A DNA stretch of 64,000 nucleotides from Pseudomonas sp. CFBP 13711 (GCF_014842265.1 NZ_JACYVI010000018.1:21429-85428), one strand, 5' to 3'. Shown: positions 34,916 through 43,853, counted from the stretch's first letter. Made by a program: numbers and translations. Notes: generated by a model from the letters alone, not told the origin.

Positions 34916-35086
34916 CACTCGCGCTGTGACGGGTGTCTGGCCAGCCATGCCCAAGCCGCCATCGCCGCGGGCGCGACCCGTGAAGAAGTCGCCGCCGCCC
35001 TGGCTACCGCGATCTCGTTGAATGCGGGCGCTGCGTACATCTATTCGATGCACGCGCTTGAAGCGTATGACGCGCTGAAGCCATAA
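34916..35086 (+). pseudogene. Carboxymuconolactone decarboxylase/AhpD-like remnant
   Basis: The frame from 34916 to the stop at 35084-35086 reads HSRCDGCLASHAQAAIAAGA, then TREEVAAALATAISLNAGAA and YIYSMHALEAYDALKP. It holds the CxxC and downstream histidine of the AhpD-like/CMD fold (CDGCLASH) and the following helices. The N-terminal half is missing and there is no start codon. It abuts the ligD stop, so it was probably left by a deletion that joined ligD to this 3' end. Confidence 0.75.
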
Positions 35087-35165
35087 ATCGCGGTAACTCG
35101 CGGCGATACGCAAAGGCTGGCGGGGTGCTTGCCGGCCTTACGCGTCGCTTCCGCACTCGGTTAAA

Positions 35166-35501
35166 TCACTTGACCCCGTCAGTCCGCTCGCCCACCTCCG
35201 CTGGATAAAACTCCCCTTCAAGCCCTGCGGTCAGAAGGCGTTCACGCACTTGTGTTTCGACTTCGAGCACCTGCTCGGAGTCGTCAATGTCGTCAACCAC
35301 CAGCCAGACCGGCATGACGTTCTGACCATGGGTGCCTTCGCTGAGCATGTCGTGGGAGAACACCTGGTTGGCGCGCCACAGGCACAGTTCGTCATCGGTG
35401 TGATGGGGTTCGCGAACGGCGGTCGGTGAGGTCAGCCAGATTTCGGTGTAGGGGCGCAGGTCTGCGTTGGCGAGTTCGTTCAGGGTGATAACGGTTTTCA
35501 T
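35166..35501 (-). CDS. Conserved-looking hypothetical protein
   Basis: This 111-residue frame starts at ATG 35501 with a strong GGAGGA 7 bp upstream, so the longer frame from 35540 is rejected. It begins MKTVITLNELANADLRPYTE and has many acidic residues and a WLVVDDIDDSEQVLEVETQV stretch. No signal peptide or membrane segment is present. I do not recognise the family. It stands alone between the AhpD remnant and REP repeats. Confidence 0.65.
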   Translation of the reverse strand: MKTVITLNELANADLRPYTEIWLTSPTAVREPHHTDDELCLWRANQVFSHDMLSEGTHGQNVMPVWLVVDDIDDSEQVLEVETQVRERLLTAGLEGEFYPAEVGERTDGVK

Positions 35502-35653
35502 TTTGTGTCCTCCAGTGTTCAAGATGGAGTTGTGACGCATGGGGCTGCCCAGCGTTCCCGCGATCTGCGCAGATGGTCGCAGTATCTGCCGAGATCAAGA
35601 GCGTCTGCCCGGAGGCAGACTGTGAAGATCAAAAGCGCTGCGCAGATCAAGAG

Positions 35654-35795
35654 CTTCCCGGCTAAAGCCGGTCCTACAGTGCGCCGCCGATGCCATGGGA
35701 TGCACGCGCTGCTGTTTAGTGGGACCGGCTTCAGCCGGGAAGAGGCCATTCCAGGCGCTGATGTCCGATCGTTCCCACGCTCTGCGTGGGAATGC
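35654..35795. repeat. Cluster of REP-type hairpins
   Basis: TTCCCGGCTAAAGCCGGTCC (35654-35673 and on) and AGTGGGACCGGCTTCAGCCG (35718-35737 and on) are the same REP in opposite orientations. GTTCCCACGCTCTGCGTGGG (35771-35790) is a different perfect hairpin. The 452-bp gap 35502-35953 holds only these repeats and no supported gene. Confidence 0.75.
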
Positions 35796-35953
35796 ATCCC
35801 GAGGCGCTCTGCGTCATTCCGGGCCGATAGGAGGAATGATTGAGTTCCAGCGCCAACCCGCGATCTGCGCTGATGGTCGTGCGGACTTGAACCGAGGCCG
35901 CCTGCGTGGGGTCGACCATTCACTGTGCGCTCACGTCAGCCCGACCCGGAGAC

Positions 35954-36923
35954 ATGCCCGTGACCGACCCACACCTGCTCACCCGCAGACGATTGCTTAC
36001 CCTGGCGGCAGGTGCGTCGGCGGCGCTGGTGTTTGACTCAGCGGTCGGTGATGCAAGTGCAGGCGTCCACGCCACAGCATCCGAACCGCCACACCCCGGC
36101 ACATCGCCCGTTCAATCAGGAGAGCGGAACATGCTCACGCGAGACATTCCATCCAGCGGCGAAGCGTTGCCGATGATCGGCCTTGGCACCTATCGCGGGT
36201 TCGATGTCGAGCCCGGCAGCGATGCGTACAAACTGCTGCCCGCCGTGGTGGATCAGCTGTTCCACGCCGGCGGCACGGTGATCGACAGTTCGCCCATGTA
36301 CGGCCGCGCCGAGGAAACCACCGGCGAGTTGCTGGCGATCCAACAGCCGTCATCGCCAGCGTTTCTGGCGACCAAGGTCTGGACCCGGGGAAGCGTCGTT
36401 CCGGCTGTTGCGGACCAAACGCGTCGACCTCATGCAGATCCACAACCTGCTGGACTGGAAGACCCACCTGCCGACGCTGCGTCAGTGGAAAGAAGAAGGG
36501 CGCATTCGCTACATCGGTCTGACGCACTACACCCCGTCGGCCTACGCCGAGGTGGAAGCTGCGCTGAAGGCCGAGGCGTTCGATTTTCTGCAGATCAACT
36601 ACGCGCTGGATGATCGGGCGGTCGAGGCGCGGCTGCTGCCGCTGTGTCGTGAGCGCGGGGTGGCGGTGCTCTGCAATCGGCCGTTCGGTGGAGGCGGTCT
36701 GCTCGGCCGCTTGCGCAACACGCCGCTGCCGGGGTGGGCGGGAGAAGTTCAGGCCAGGAGCTGGGCGCAACTGGCGCTGAAGTTTCTGATCTCGCACCCG
36801 GCAGTAACGTGCGCGATTCCCGGTACGGGAAATCCGAAATACATGAAGGAAAACGCCGAAGCCGCCAGAGGGCCTTTGCTTACCGATGCCCAGCGCCAGC
36901 AGCTGATTGCCTTGATCGGCTGA
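35954..36923 (+). pseudogene. Tat-exported aldo/keto reductase broken by a small internal deletion
   Basis: Starting at ATG 35954, a twin-arginine signal (TRRRLLTLAAGASAALVF) leads into an aldo/keto reductase: GLGTYRGFDV, then DSSPMYGRAEETTGELLA with the catalytic tyrosine, and FLATKVWTRG. At about 36390-36400 the frame changes. The rest continues in another frame as FRLLRTKRVDLMQIHNLLDW, GLTHYTPSAYAEVEAALKAE, NYALDDRAVEARLLPLCRER and to the stop at 36923. Relatives have roughly ten extra residues between the two parts, so about 28-29 bp appear lost. Otherwise both halves are undamaged, so the lesion is recent, or an assembly error. Confidence 0.8.
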
Positions 36924-36976
36924 TTTTGCCTACCTCCGGTTGGGCCGTTTCATATGAACGGCGCGAACTGAGGCGA

Positions 36977-38053
36977 TCAGCGTTTGACCGGCGCAGGCAG
37001 AGTGACCAGATCCACGTACGCATCCCAGAACTTCTTCTGATCCACGGCGTACACCACTTTCGCCTTTTGTGTGCCGACGGGCGCGCCCTTCTTGTAGCCC
37101 ATGGAGCGGCCGTAATCCGGTCCGAAGTGGGCGTCGACATCGACCCATAGGTCTTTGGACTCGGTGACCAGTGCCGGATGCACCAGGTACAGCGCAGGCA
37201 GGCTGTCCCAGGTGAAGCTGTGGTGGTTCGGGTCCTTGTCGAACTCAGGCCCCAGCACCGTTTTGTACAGGTTGGGAATCACGCCTTTGCTGGCGACGAT
37301 GCGCTGGTAGACCGAGCTGTCGAAGATGACCTTTTCGCAGACATCGTTGGGGAAAATCACGTGTTCGATGGGCGAGCGCAGGACGATTTTTGCGGCCTCG
37401 GGATCGAACCACCAGTTGAATTCCGCCGCTGGCGTCGTGTTGCCGGGGATCTCGATTGCGCCGCCCATGTACACGATGCGTTTGATCAGCGGCACGATTT
37501 CCGGCGCGCTGCGAATCGCCAGAGCGATGTTGGTCAATGGGCCAACGGCGAGAATGGTCACCTCGTGGGGGTTTTCCTTCACGCTGTCGACGATGAACTG
37601 CGCGGCGGATTTGCTGCGCAATGAGGTATGCGTAGCCAGCCCGTCCGGCGGAGAAACCAGTTGCGAGGCCGAGGTCGGACGCGGGGTCTTGAACGCCCCC
37701 GGCCAGCCTGCGCCGAACAGGGCTTTTTCCTGGTCATACGTGGCGAAGTCGTGCAGCAGCGGGTAGGCCGCGCCGGAGTACACGCCGATGTCCTTTTCCA
37801 CGCCCATGCGCTCGACAGCCTTCAGCGCATCGACCTGTTCCTGATCAACCCACGCGTTGCCACTGACGAGGGTCATGCCCAGCAGGTCGATGCGCTTTTG
37901 CTCGTGCAGTTGCGCCAGCATGATGAAGGCCTGGCCGTCGTCGTTGAGCACGTTGAAATCGGTGTCGAAGATGACCTTTTCCGCGGCCTGCAAGGAGGTC
38001 GCGGAAAGTCCCAGCGTCAGGGCCAGGGCACAGCTTTTCACAAACGCCTGCAT
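36977..38053 (-). CDS. Exported nucleoside hydrolase (inosine-uridine preferring type)
   Basis: This 358-residue protein starts at ATG 38053. A signal peptide (MQAFVKSCALALTLGLSATS) is followed by the nucleoside hydrolase fold. The metal-binding motif reads FDTDFNVLNDDGQAFIM, a variant of the usual DTDxGxDDA. The segments ILAVGPLTNIALAI and RIVYMGGAIE, and the late catalytic stretch NHHSFTWDSLPAL, are typical. These enzymes cleave N-ribosides into base and ribose. It follows nicT by 156 bp at the tail of the nicotinate genes on the same strand, so a role in releasing nicotinate from its riboside in the periplasm is attractive but inferred. Confidence 0.85.
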   Translation of the reverse strand: MQAFVKSCALALTLGLSATSLQAAEKVIFDTDFNVLNDDGQAFIMLAQLHEQKRIDLLGMTLVSGNAWVDQEQVDALKAVERMGVEKDIGVYSGAAYPLLHDFATYDQEKALFGAGWPGAFKTPRPTSASQLVSPPDGLATHTSLRSKSAAQFIVDSVKENPHEVTILAVGPLTNIALAIRSAPEIVPLIKRIVYMGGAIEIPGNTTPAAEFNWWFDPEAAKIVLRSPIEHVIFPNDVCEKVIFDSSVYQRIVASKGVIPNLYKTVLGPEFDKDPNHHSFTWDSLPALYLVHPALVTESKDLWVDVDAHFGPDYGRSMGYKKGAPVGTQKAKVVYAVDQKKFWDAYVDLVTLPAPVKR

Positions 38054-38209
38054 GGTCTGATTCCACAGTTGTGATGGGATGAATGGGATTCGCCGGGTTG
38101 GAGCGCTGCGTGTCCCGCGAACGCGGTGGGTCAGGGAGCGAAACGTTGACTGATACACCGCATTCGCCAGCAAGCTGGCTCCCCCGGGATAGGCGTCCAG
38201 CGCGACGAG

Positions 38210-39523
38210 TTACCGATTCACCAGCTTTGCCGGCAGCGCAACCACCAGCAGGCTGCTCAAAATCAGGCACCCGGCAAAGAACCACAACGCCCCGGCGCTG
38301 CTGCCGGTCACGTCGATGGCGATGCCCATCATCGAGTTGCTCACCAGCCCGGCGATGTTAGCCAGCGAGCAGGCCAACGCGAAACCCGTCGCTGCCGCCC
38401 GGCCCTTGAGGAACGTTGCCGGCAGGCTGAAGAACACCGGGACCGCGCCGATGATCGCGGCCGAAGCGACGGCAAACAGCGCGACGGTCGCGACCACGTT
38501 ATGGGTAAAGAACGGGCTGGCGGCCATGGCCATGGCGCCGATCCAGAACGGCACGATGATGTGCCAGCGCCGTTCGCGACGACGGTCGGAGCTGGCGCCG
38601 ATCATCAGCATGCCGATCAGCGCCGCTACGCTGGGCAATGCCGTCAACACGCCGATGTGGAAGGTGTCGGTGACCCCGGCGTTCTTGATGAACGTCGGCA
38701 TCCAGAAGCCCATGGCGTAGGCGCTGAGCAAGATCGAGAAATCGATGCCGCCGAGCATCCAGACTTTCAGATTGAAAAAACCGTCGCGAAAGCTGTGCTT
38801 GCTGTCTTTGCCCTCAACGTCGTCCAGGCGCAGCTCGCCTTCCAGCAAGGTTTGTTCGGCGCTGTTCAGCCATTTGGCTTCTTTCGGATTGTTCGGCAGC
38901 GCCCAGAACGTCATCACGCCGAGCAGCACGCTGGGAATGCCCTCGATCAGGAACAGCCACTGCCAGCCACGCAGCCCGGCAGTCTGGTCGAAATGGCCCA
39001 TGATCCAGCCCGACAGCGGGCCGCCGATGACGCTGGAAAGCGGCAGGCCGATCATGAACAGCGCGATGATGCGGCCACGGCGGTAGGTGGGGAACCAGGT
39101 GGTCAGGTAAAACAGCACGCCGGGCAGAAAGCCCGCTTCAGCGGCGCCGAGGAGAAACCGCAGCACGTAAAACTGCGTCGGCGTGCTGACGAACAACGTG
39201 CAGGACGACAGCAAGCCCCAGGTGATCATGATCCGCGCGATCCAGATCTTCGCGCCGACCTTCTCCAGCACCAGATTGCTCGGCACTTCGAACAGGATGT
39301 AGCCGACGAAAAACAGCCCGGCGCCCAACCCGAACGCGGTCTCGCTGAAGTGCAACTGGTCGAGCATTTGCAGCTTGGCGAAACCGATGTTGATGCGGTC
39401 CAGGTAAGCGGCCAGGTAGCAGAAACACAGGAAGGGGATGAGCTTCCAGGTGATCTTGGTGTACAGCGCTTTGATCGGGTCCGCGGCTAGGTTCGCGGAG
39501 GTTTCTACATTCGCAGAGGGCAT
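38210..39523 (-). CDS. nicT: MFS anion/cation symporter, probable nicotinate pathway transporter
   Basis: This 437-residue transporter has twelve predicted helices and the MFS signature of the anion:cation symporter branch (YLDRINIGFAKLQMLDQLHF, then EVPSNLVLEKVGAKIWIARI). Its place directly after nicF, on the same strand as nicC-nicD-nicF, matches nicT of the P. putida nicotinate cluster, a transporter thought to carry nicotinate or a pathway intermediate such as 6-hydroxynicotinate. The name rests on context as well as family. Confidence 0.8.
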   Translation of the reverse strand: MPSANVETSANLAADPIKALYTKITWKLIPFLCFCYLAAYLDRINIGFAKLQMLDQLHFSETAFGLGAGLFFVGYILFEVPSNLVLEKVGAKIWIARIMITWGLLSSCTLFVSTPTQFYVLRFLLGAAEAGFLPGVLFYLTTWFPTYRRGRIIALFMIGLPLSSVIGGPLSGWIMGHFDQTAGLRGWQWLFLIEGIPSVLLGVMTFWALPNNPKEAKWLNSAEQTLLEGELRLDDVEGKDSKHSFRDGFFNLKVWMLGGIDFSILLSAYAMGFWMPTFIKNAGVTDTFHIGVLTALPSVAALIGMLMIGASSDRRRERRWHIIVPFWIGAMAMAASPFFTHNVVATVALFAVASAAIIGAVPVFFSLPATFLKGRAAATGFALACSLANIAGLVSNSMMGIAIDVTGSSAGALWFFAGCLILSSLLVVALPAKLVNR

Positions 39524-39604
39524 GGGTGTCTCCTGGCGTTTCTCGACCGGTGAGCGCGGCGGCTGATTTTGCCTGCGTTTGCGGTGTTGTCATATGGGGA
39601 CGAA

Positions 39605-39690
39605 GCGGCAAGCGCCAAGCTTCAAGCTGCAAGAGGGGACCGCATGCTCTTGACTTGCGGCTTATCGCTTGAAGCTTGCAGCTCGCAACT
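39605..39690. repeat. Inverted AAGCTTCAAGCTGCAAG-type repeat overlapping the nicF 3' end
   Basis: GCGCCAAGCTTCAAGCTGCA (39612-39631) and its near reverse complement around CGCTTGAAGCTTGCAGCT (39666-39683) flank a short spacer. This palindromic element, a frequent Pseudomonas intergenic type, runs into the nicF gene and supplies its last codons (LRAASFKR, stop at 39662). Confidence 0.7.
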
Positions 39691-40309
39691 GTGTCATCGC
39701 CTCCTGCTTGCTCACCACATCTCCGTACTTGCTGTCGATGTCGAACAGGTTCGCTTCATGGGGATCGGGATGCCGGTCGCCCACGCATTCGCGCACGACG
39801 ATGGTCCGGAAGCCATACTGCACGGCATCCACCGCGGTCGCCCGGATACAGCCGCTGGTGGAGCAACCGGCCAGCACGACGGTGTCGATCCCTTGGGCGT
39901 GCAGCATTGATGCCATTGACGTGCCGAAGAACGAACTGGCGTACTGCTTGCTGATCACGACCTCTTCGGGCAATGGCTGCACGGCCTCGCAGAACGCGGC
40001 CAGCGGGTTGCCTTCGACCATGTCCTTCATCACCGGCGCTTTTTTCACCCACATGCCGCCGTCCGCGAAATGCGTGGGGTGGTAGCGGATGTTGGTGTGC
40101 ACCACCGCGATGCCGTGTTCCCGCGCGCAGGCCAGCAGCTCGACGCTTTCGGCCACCGCACTGACCACGCCGAGCGCATATAAAGGCGCGCCGGGTTGGG
40201 TGTAGCCCTGCATGAAATCGATCATCAGCAAGGCCGGTTTCGCACCAAAACCGATGCGATTACCCCAGACGCCCTGATAGTTGGCGTCCGCGCTTTGTGG
40301 GTCGGTCAT
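39662..40309 (-). CDS. nicF: Maleamate amidohydrolase
   Basis: This 215-residue isochorismatase-family amidase hydrolyses maleamate to maleate and ammonia in nicotinate breakdown. The catalytic triad can be placed at D31 (LMIDFMQGY), K121 (VVISKQYASSFFG) and the nucleophile C154 (GCSTSGCIRATAVD). Gene order after nicD and the presence of nicC, nicX, nicA and nicB make the assignment firm. Its last eight residues come from a palindromic repeat. The start at 40309 leaves 35 bp to nicD, too little for nicE. Confidence 0.92.
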   Translation of the reverse strand: MTDPQSADANYQGVWGNRIGFGAKPALLMIDFMQGYTQPGAPLYALGVVSAVAESVELLACAREHGIAVVHTNIRYHPTHFADGGMWVKKAPVMKDMVEGNPLAAFCEAVQPLPEEVVISKQYASSFFGTSMASMLHAQGIDTVVLAGCSTSGCIRATAVDAVQYGFRTIVVRECVGDRHPDPHEANLFDIDSKYGDVVSKQEAMTQLRAASFKR

Positions 40310-40344
40310 TGCGTTCTCCTGTTCATCGTTTTAAGCAAGGACCG

Positions 40345-41163
40345 TCAGGTCAGCGGCGTACCGAGAAAGTCACCGAACGCGGCAAAGAAGCCCGGCAGGT
40401 TGTCCCACGGAATCATGTGTCCGGCGTTTTCCACTCGCGCGATCAGGATGTTCGGTTGCAGCTGTCGGATTTCGGCTTCGTCTTCCGGCTGAATCACGCC
40501 GCCGCGGCCAGCGACGATGAGCAGGGCAGGGACCGGAAGGTTCGGCAGGTCCTGGTGGAAATCCACGTCGTGGAAGTCATTGAAGGCGCGGACGATGGCG
40601 GGCTCGTAGCAGGTGTGCAGCCACTCTGCGCGCAGCTGCAGTTGCTCCTCGGTCCAGCTCGGGCAGAACGCGCGCATGTCTTCGGCGCTCATGCCCTGTT
40701 GCGACTGGCGGATGGAGTCGACATACCACGGCAGCTTCGCCGGGTATTCACGACGGCCCGGCCCGGACACCGGCGGATCAATCAGGACCAGGCTTTTCAG
40801 GCCCTGGGGGCAACGAATCGATGCCCGAACGGCAAAACGCGCGCCCATCGAGTGGCCGGCGAGGTGATAGCTGTCGATGCCCATGGCGGCGGCAAACGCA
40901 CCGATGTCATCGGCGCAAGTGTCGACGCTGTAATCCAGATCCGGCCCCGTGGAAGAAAGCCCGCGACCGCGCGCATCCAGTACGTAGGTGTCGAACGACT
41001 GACCCAAACGTTCGGCGACGAAACCCCAGGTGATCGCCGGGCTGGTGATGCCCGGGATCAGGATCAGCGCCGGTTTGCCGGAGTGAATGTCGCCGCCGTA
41101 GCGCAGGTAATGCTGACGGATGCCGTTGGCCTGGACGTTGCCGCCATGGATGAATGTGCTCAC
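40345..41163 (-). CDS. nicD: N-formylmaleamate deformylase
   Basis: This 272-residue alpha/beta hydrolase converts N-formylmaleamate to maleamate and formate. The elbow motif GHSMG (in YHLAGHSMGARFAVR) provides the nucleophilic serine. The oxyanion region is LIPGITSPAITW, the acid lies in VLIDPP or a later aspartate, and the histidine in VENAGHMIPWDN. It overlaps nicC by 4 bp (ATGA), showing co-transcription and coupling. Confidence 0.92.
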   Translation of the reverse strand: MSTFIHGGNVQANGIRQHYLRYGGDIHSGKPALILIPGITSPAITWGFVAERLGQSFDTYVLDARGRGLSSTGPDLDYSVDTCADDIGAFAAAMGIDSYHLAGHSMGARFAVRASIRCPQGLKSLVLIDPPVSGPGRREYPAKLPWYVDSIRQSQQGMSAEDMRAFCPSWTEEQLQLRAEWLHTCYEPAIVRAFNDFHDVDFHQDLPNLPVPALLIVAGRGGVIQPEDEAEIRQLQPNILIARVENAGHMIPWDNLPGFFAAFGDFLGTPLT

Positions 41164-42308
41164 GCCGCCACCCCCGATTTCAGCTCCTGGCCATACAGGT
41201 CGTAACCGTAGACCCAGGCCGGATCTTCCTGGGTGCGCAGCCAGGTGTTGGCGTTGGAAACCGCTTGCACCCGAGAGGCGCGTTCCTTGCGATTGGCTTC
41301 GTAGAGCTGGAACGCCGTGCGGTAGTCAGTGAGGCCGGTTTCCTGCAGGCAGCGGGTGAGCATCGCGGCGTCTTCAATGGCCATGCCGGCGCCCTGGGCC
41401 ATGTGCGGCTTCATCGGGTGGCAGGCGTCGCCCAGCAAAACGAGGCGACCGCGACTCCACAAAGGCAACGGGTTGCGGTTGAGCAGCGGCCACTTGGTCA
41501 CGCTGTCGGTGGATTCGATCAAGGCCTGCACGGTGGGGTGGTAACCGGCGAACGCTTCATACATTTCGTCCCGGCTACTGTCGACCCAATTGCCCTCGAA
41601 GTCCCACGCTGCATGGGGCACGCCGGTCACGTAGTAGTACTCATCGCGCTTGCCGGTGGTGTGGTAAACCATCATGTGACGGTCCTCGCTCCACCATTTC
41701 ACGCAGTTCTCGAATTCCAGGTTGTACTTGGTCAGCACCTCGCTGGGGATCAGCGCGCGGTGGGCGACCCAGCCGCTGTACAGCGGTTTTTCATGGCCCA
41801 ACAGCTCTTCGCGAATCTTGGAGTTGATGCCGTCGGCGCCGATCACGATGTCGGCGTCGGCGTGGGTGCCGTCGGCAAAATTCAGGCGCACGCCGTTGTC
41901 GCGTTCTTCCAGCGTGGTCAGGCATTTGCTGAAGTGCACGCTGCCCGGCGCCAGCGTCGACATTTGCAGCGCGTGCAGATCACCGCGGTGCACGGTGATG
42001 TAGGCCGCGCCGTACTCCTTGAGGGAGAACTCGCCCAGGGCGATGCGCGACAGGTAATCGCCGGTCGCACCGTCGCGGCTGAACCAGAAATCCGGGTGCG
42101 AACCCATGTCGCTGAGCTGTTGCTCGATGCCCATGCGCCGGAAGATTTTCATGATGTTCGGGCCCATGTGGATACCAGCACCGATACGAGAAAACGCGGG
42201 GGCTTGTTCGTAGATATCGACGTGGAAGCCGGCTTTCTGCAACAGCGTCGCAGCCGCAGCGCCCCCCAGACCGGATCCGACGATGGCGATTTTTTGCGTG
42301 GTTGGCAT
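41160..42308 (-). CDS. nicC: 6-hydroxynicotinate 3-monooxygenase
   Basis: From ATG 42308 (AAAGGA 9 bp upstream) this is a 382-residue FAD monooxygenase that decarboxylates and hydroxylates 6-hydroxynicotinate to 2,5-dihydroxypyridine. It has the Rossmann motif GSGLGGAAAA (from about residue 11) and the second FAD motif around LVLLGDACHPMKPHMAQGAG. The ADGTHADADIVIGADGINSK stretch fits class A flavin hydroxylases. It is the first gene of the nicC-nicD-nicF-nicT operon and is divergent from nicX. Confidence 0.93.
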   Translation of the reverse strand: MPTTQKIAIVGSGLGGAAAATLLQKAGFHVDIYEQAPAFSRIGAGIHMGPNIMKIFRRMGIEQQLSDMGSHPDFWFSRDGATGDYLSRIALGEFSLKEYGAAYITVHRGDLHALQMSTLAPGSVHFSKCLTTLEERDNGVRLNFADGTHADADIVIGADGINSKIREELLGHEKPLYSGWVAHRALIPSEVLTKYNLEFENCVKWWSEDRHMMVYHTTGKRDEYYYVTGVPHAAWDFEGNWVDSSRDEMYEAFAGYHPTVQALIESTDSVTKWPLLNRNPLPLWSRGRLVLLGDACHPMKPHMAQGAGMAIEDAAMLTRCLQETGLTDYRTAFQLYEANRKERASRVQAVSNANTWLRTQEDPAWVYGYDLYGQELKSGVAA

Positions 42309-42402
42309 GGCGCGCATTCCTTTGTGTTTCATGAGCTCTGAATGACCGGAGCTCTGGATGACGGCGAGGCGAAAAGAATGTATCGCGTCGCTGGATTTTT
42401 AA

Positions 42403-42589
42403 AGTGTATACGCTGATATTTTTAAAAGTGAACCGATATTTCCAGAAACGGCAGGCGGTGTCGCAAACAGGCATGTCACCTGCTGTAACCCTTATTCATT
42501 GGGATCTGTGTGGTTGGGTAACAGAGTGGCGTGCCTATTGCAGCGGCGTCCGGATTGATGTCTTATCGCTTTTAATAAGTGTGTACGCT
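42403..42589. promoter_or_regulatory. Two near-identical operator-like sites between nicC and nicX
   Basis: AGTGTATACGCT (42403-42414) and AGTGTGTACGCT (42578-42589) differ by one base and are imperfect palindromes around GTATAC/GTGTAC. One lies near each divergent start, nicC at 42308 and nicX at 42669. They are good candidates for sites of NicR or the TetR-type regulator. The rest of the 360-bp gap is AT-rich with no gene. Confidence 0.55.
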
Positions 42590-42668
42590 TTAAAAAATGC
42601 ACTGGTCTGATGCGCGACGCCTTGCAATGGTGCATCCGGCTCGTCATCCGCCCCAGAGGAGAAAAGAG

Positions 42669-43718
42669 ATGCCGGTTAGCGATTGCGAATTGACCCAGAT
42701 GTTCGAACACGTGCTGAAACTGTCGAAAGTGGACGCGACCCAGAGCGTGGCGGTGCTCAAGAGCCACTACTCCGATGGGCGCACGGTGCGCGCCGCGATG
42801 GACGCGGCCCAACGTCTTGGCGCGAACGTGTATGCGGTGGAGCTGCCTTCGTTCAATCACCCCAAAGCCATGGGCAACGACATGACCGCCTACTGCGGCG
42901 ACACCGCGCTGACCGGCAACATCGCCGCGCAACGTGCCCTTGAGGCGGCAGACCTGATCGTCGACACGATGATGCTGCTGCACTCGCCGGAGCAGGAGCA
43001 GATCCTCAAGACCGGAACGCGGATTCTGCTGGCGGTGGAGCCCCCGGAAGTGCTGGCGCGGATGCTGCCGACGGTGGCGGACAAGGAACGGGTGCTGGCC
43101 GCCGAACAGGTGCTGAAGGCAGCGCGCTCGATTCAGGTGAAGTCACGGGCCGGCAGCGATTTCCGTGCGCAACTGGGGCAATATCCTTCAGTCACCGAAT
43201 ACGGTTTCGCCGACGAGCCGGGTCGTTGGGATCACTGGCCCAGCGGGTTTCTGTTTTCCTGGCCCAACGAAGAGACCGCCGAAGGCACGCTGGTCATTGA
43301 TGTCGGCGACATCGTGCTGCCGTTCAAAACCTATTCCCGCGAGCAGATCACGCTGGAGATCGACAAGGGGTTTATCACCGGGATTCACGGTGGTTTCGAG
43401 GCGGAGTACCTGCGTGATTACCTGAAGTACTTCAACGACCCGGAGGTCTACGGCATTTCCCACATCGGCTGGGGCCTGCAACCCCGCGCCCAGTGGACGG
43501 CCATGGGCCTGCACGACAAGAACGACGGCATGTGCATGGACGCCCGGGCGTTCTACGGCAACTTCCTGTTTTCCACGGGGCCGAATACTGAAGTCGGCGG
43601 CACCCGCAAAACCCCGTGCCATCTGGATATCCCGCTGCGTCGTTGCGACATTTATCTGGACGACCAGGCCGTGGTGCTGGCGGGGGAAGTGGTGGCGCCC
43701 GAGGCATCGAAAGTCTGA
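42669..43718 (+). CDS. nicX: 2,5-dihydroxypyridine 5,6-dioxygenase
   Basis: This 349-residue Fe(II) extradiol-type ring-cleavage enzyme turns 2,5-dihydroxypyridine into N-formylmaleamate. The ATG at 42669 follows GAGGAG with an 8-bp gap. Three residues known as metal ligands in the P. putida enzyme align by number: H265 (YGISHIGWG), H318 and D320 (TPCHLDIPL). The match in spacing supports this start. It is divergent from nicC and is followed by nicR after 277 bp containing a REP unit. Confidence 0.93.
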   Translation: MPVSDCELTQMFEHVLKLSKVDATQSVAVLKSHYSDGRTVRAAMDAAQRLGANVYAVELPSFNHPKAMGNDMTAYCGDTALTGNIAAQRALEAADLIVDTMMLLHSPEQEQILKTGTRILLAVEPPEVLARMLPTVADKERVLAAEQVLKAARSIQVKSRAGSDFRAQLGQYPSVTEYGFADEPGRWDHWPSGFLFSWPNEETAEGTLVIDVGDIVLPFKTYSREQITLEIDKGFITGIHGGFEAEYLRDYLKYFNDPEVYGISHIGWGLQPRAQWTAMGLHDKNDGMCMDARAFYGNFLFSTGPNTEVGGTRKTPCHLDIPLRRCDIYLDDQAVVLAGEVVAPEASKV

Positions 43719-43773
43719 GGCAGGCCTGCATTTGGCTTGCGCTACGCGGGACTCAGGTTGTACGCAAAACTTG

Positions 43774-43853
43774 TGGGAGTGAGCTTGCTCACGAAGACGG
43801 CATGCCAGCTGCCGAAATTCTGGAGGATGTACCGTCCTTTTCGCGAGCAAGTT
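43774..43853. repeat. REP unit related to the 68-bp array
   Basis: The hairpin arm GAGTGAGCTTGCTCACGAAG (43779-43798) is followed by a diverged linker (GAAATTCTGGAGGATGTACC) and an inverted arm starting TTCGCGAGCAAG (43842). It matches the plan of the 48878-49787 units and may be a single founder-type copy. It lies between nicX and nicR. Confidence 0.7.

Noticed and set aside
40297..42341. Long plus-strand frames opposite nicD and nicC
   Set aside because: Shadow frames; the minus-strand genes have catalytic motifs and the known cluster order.
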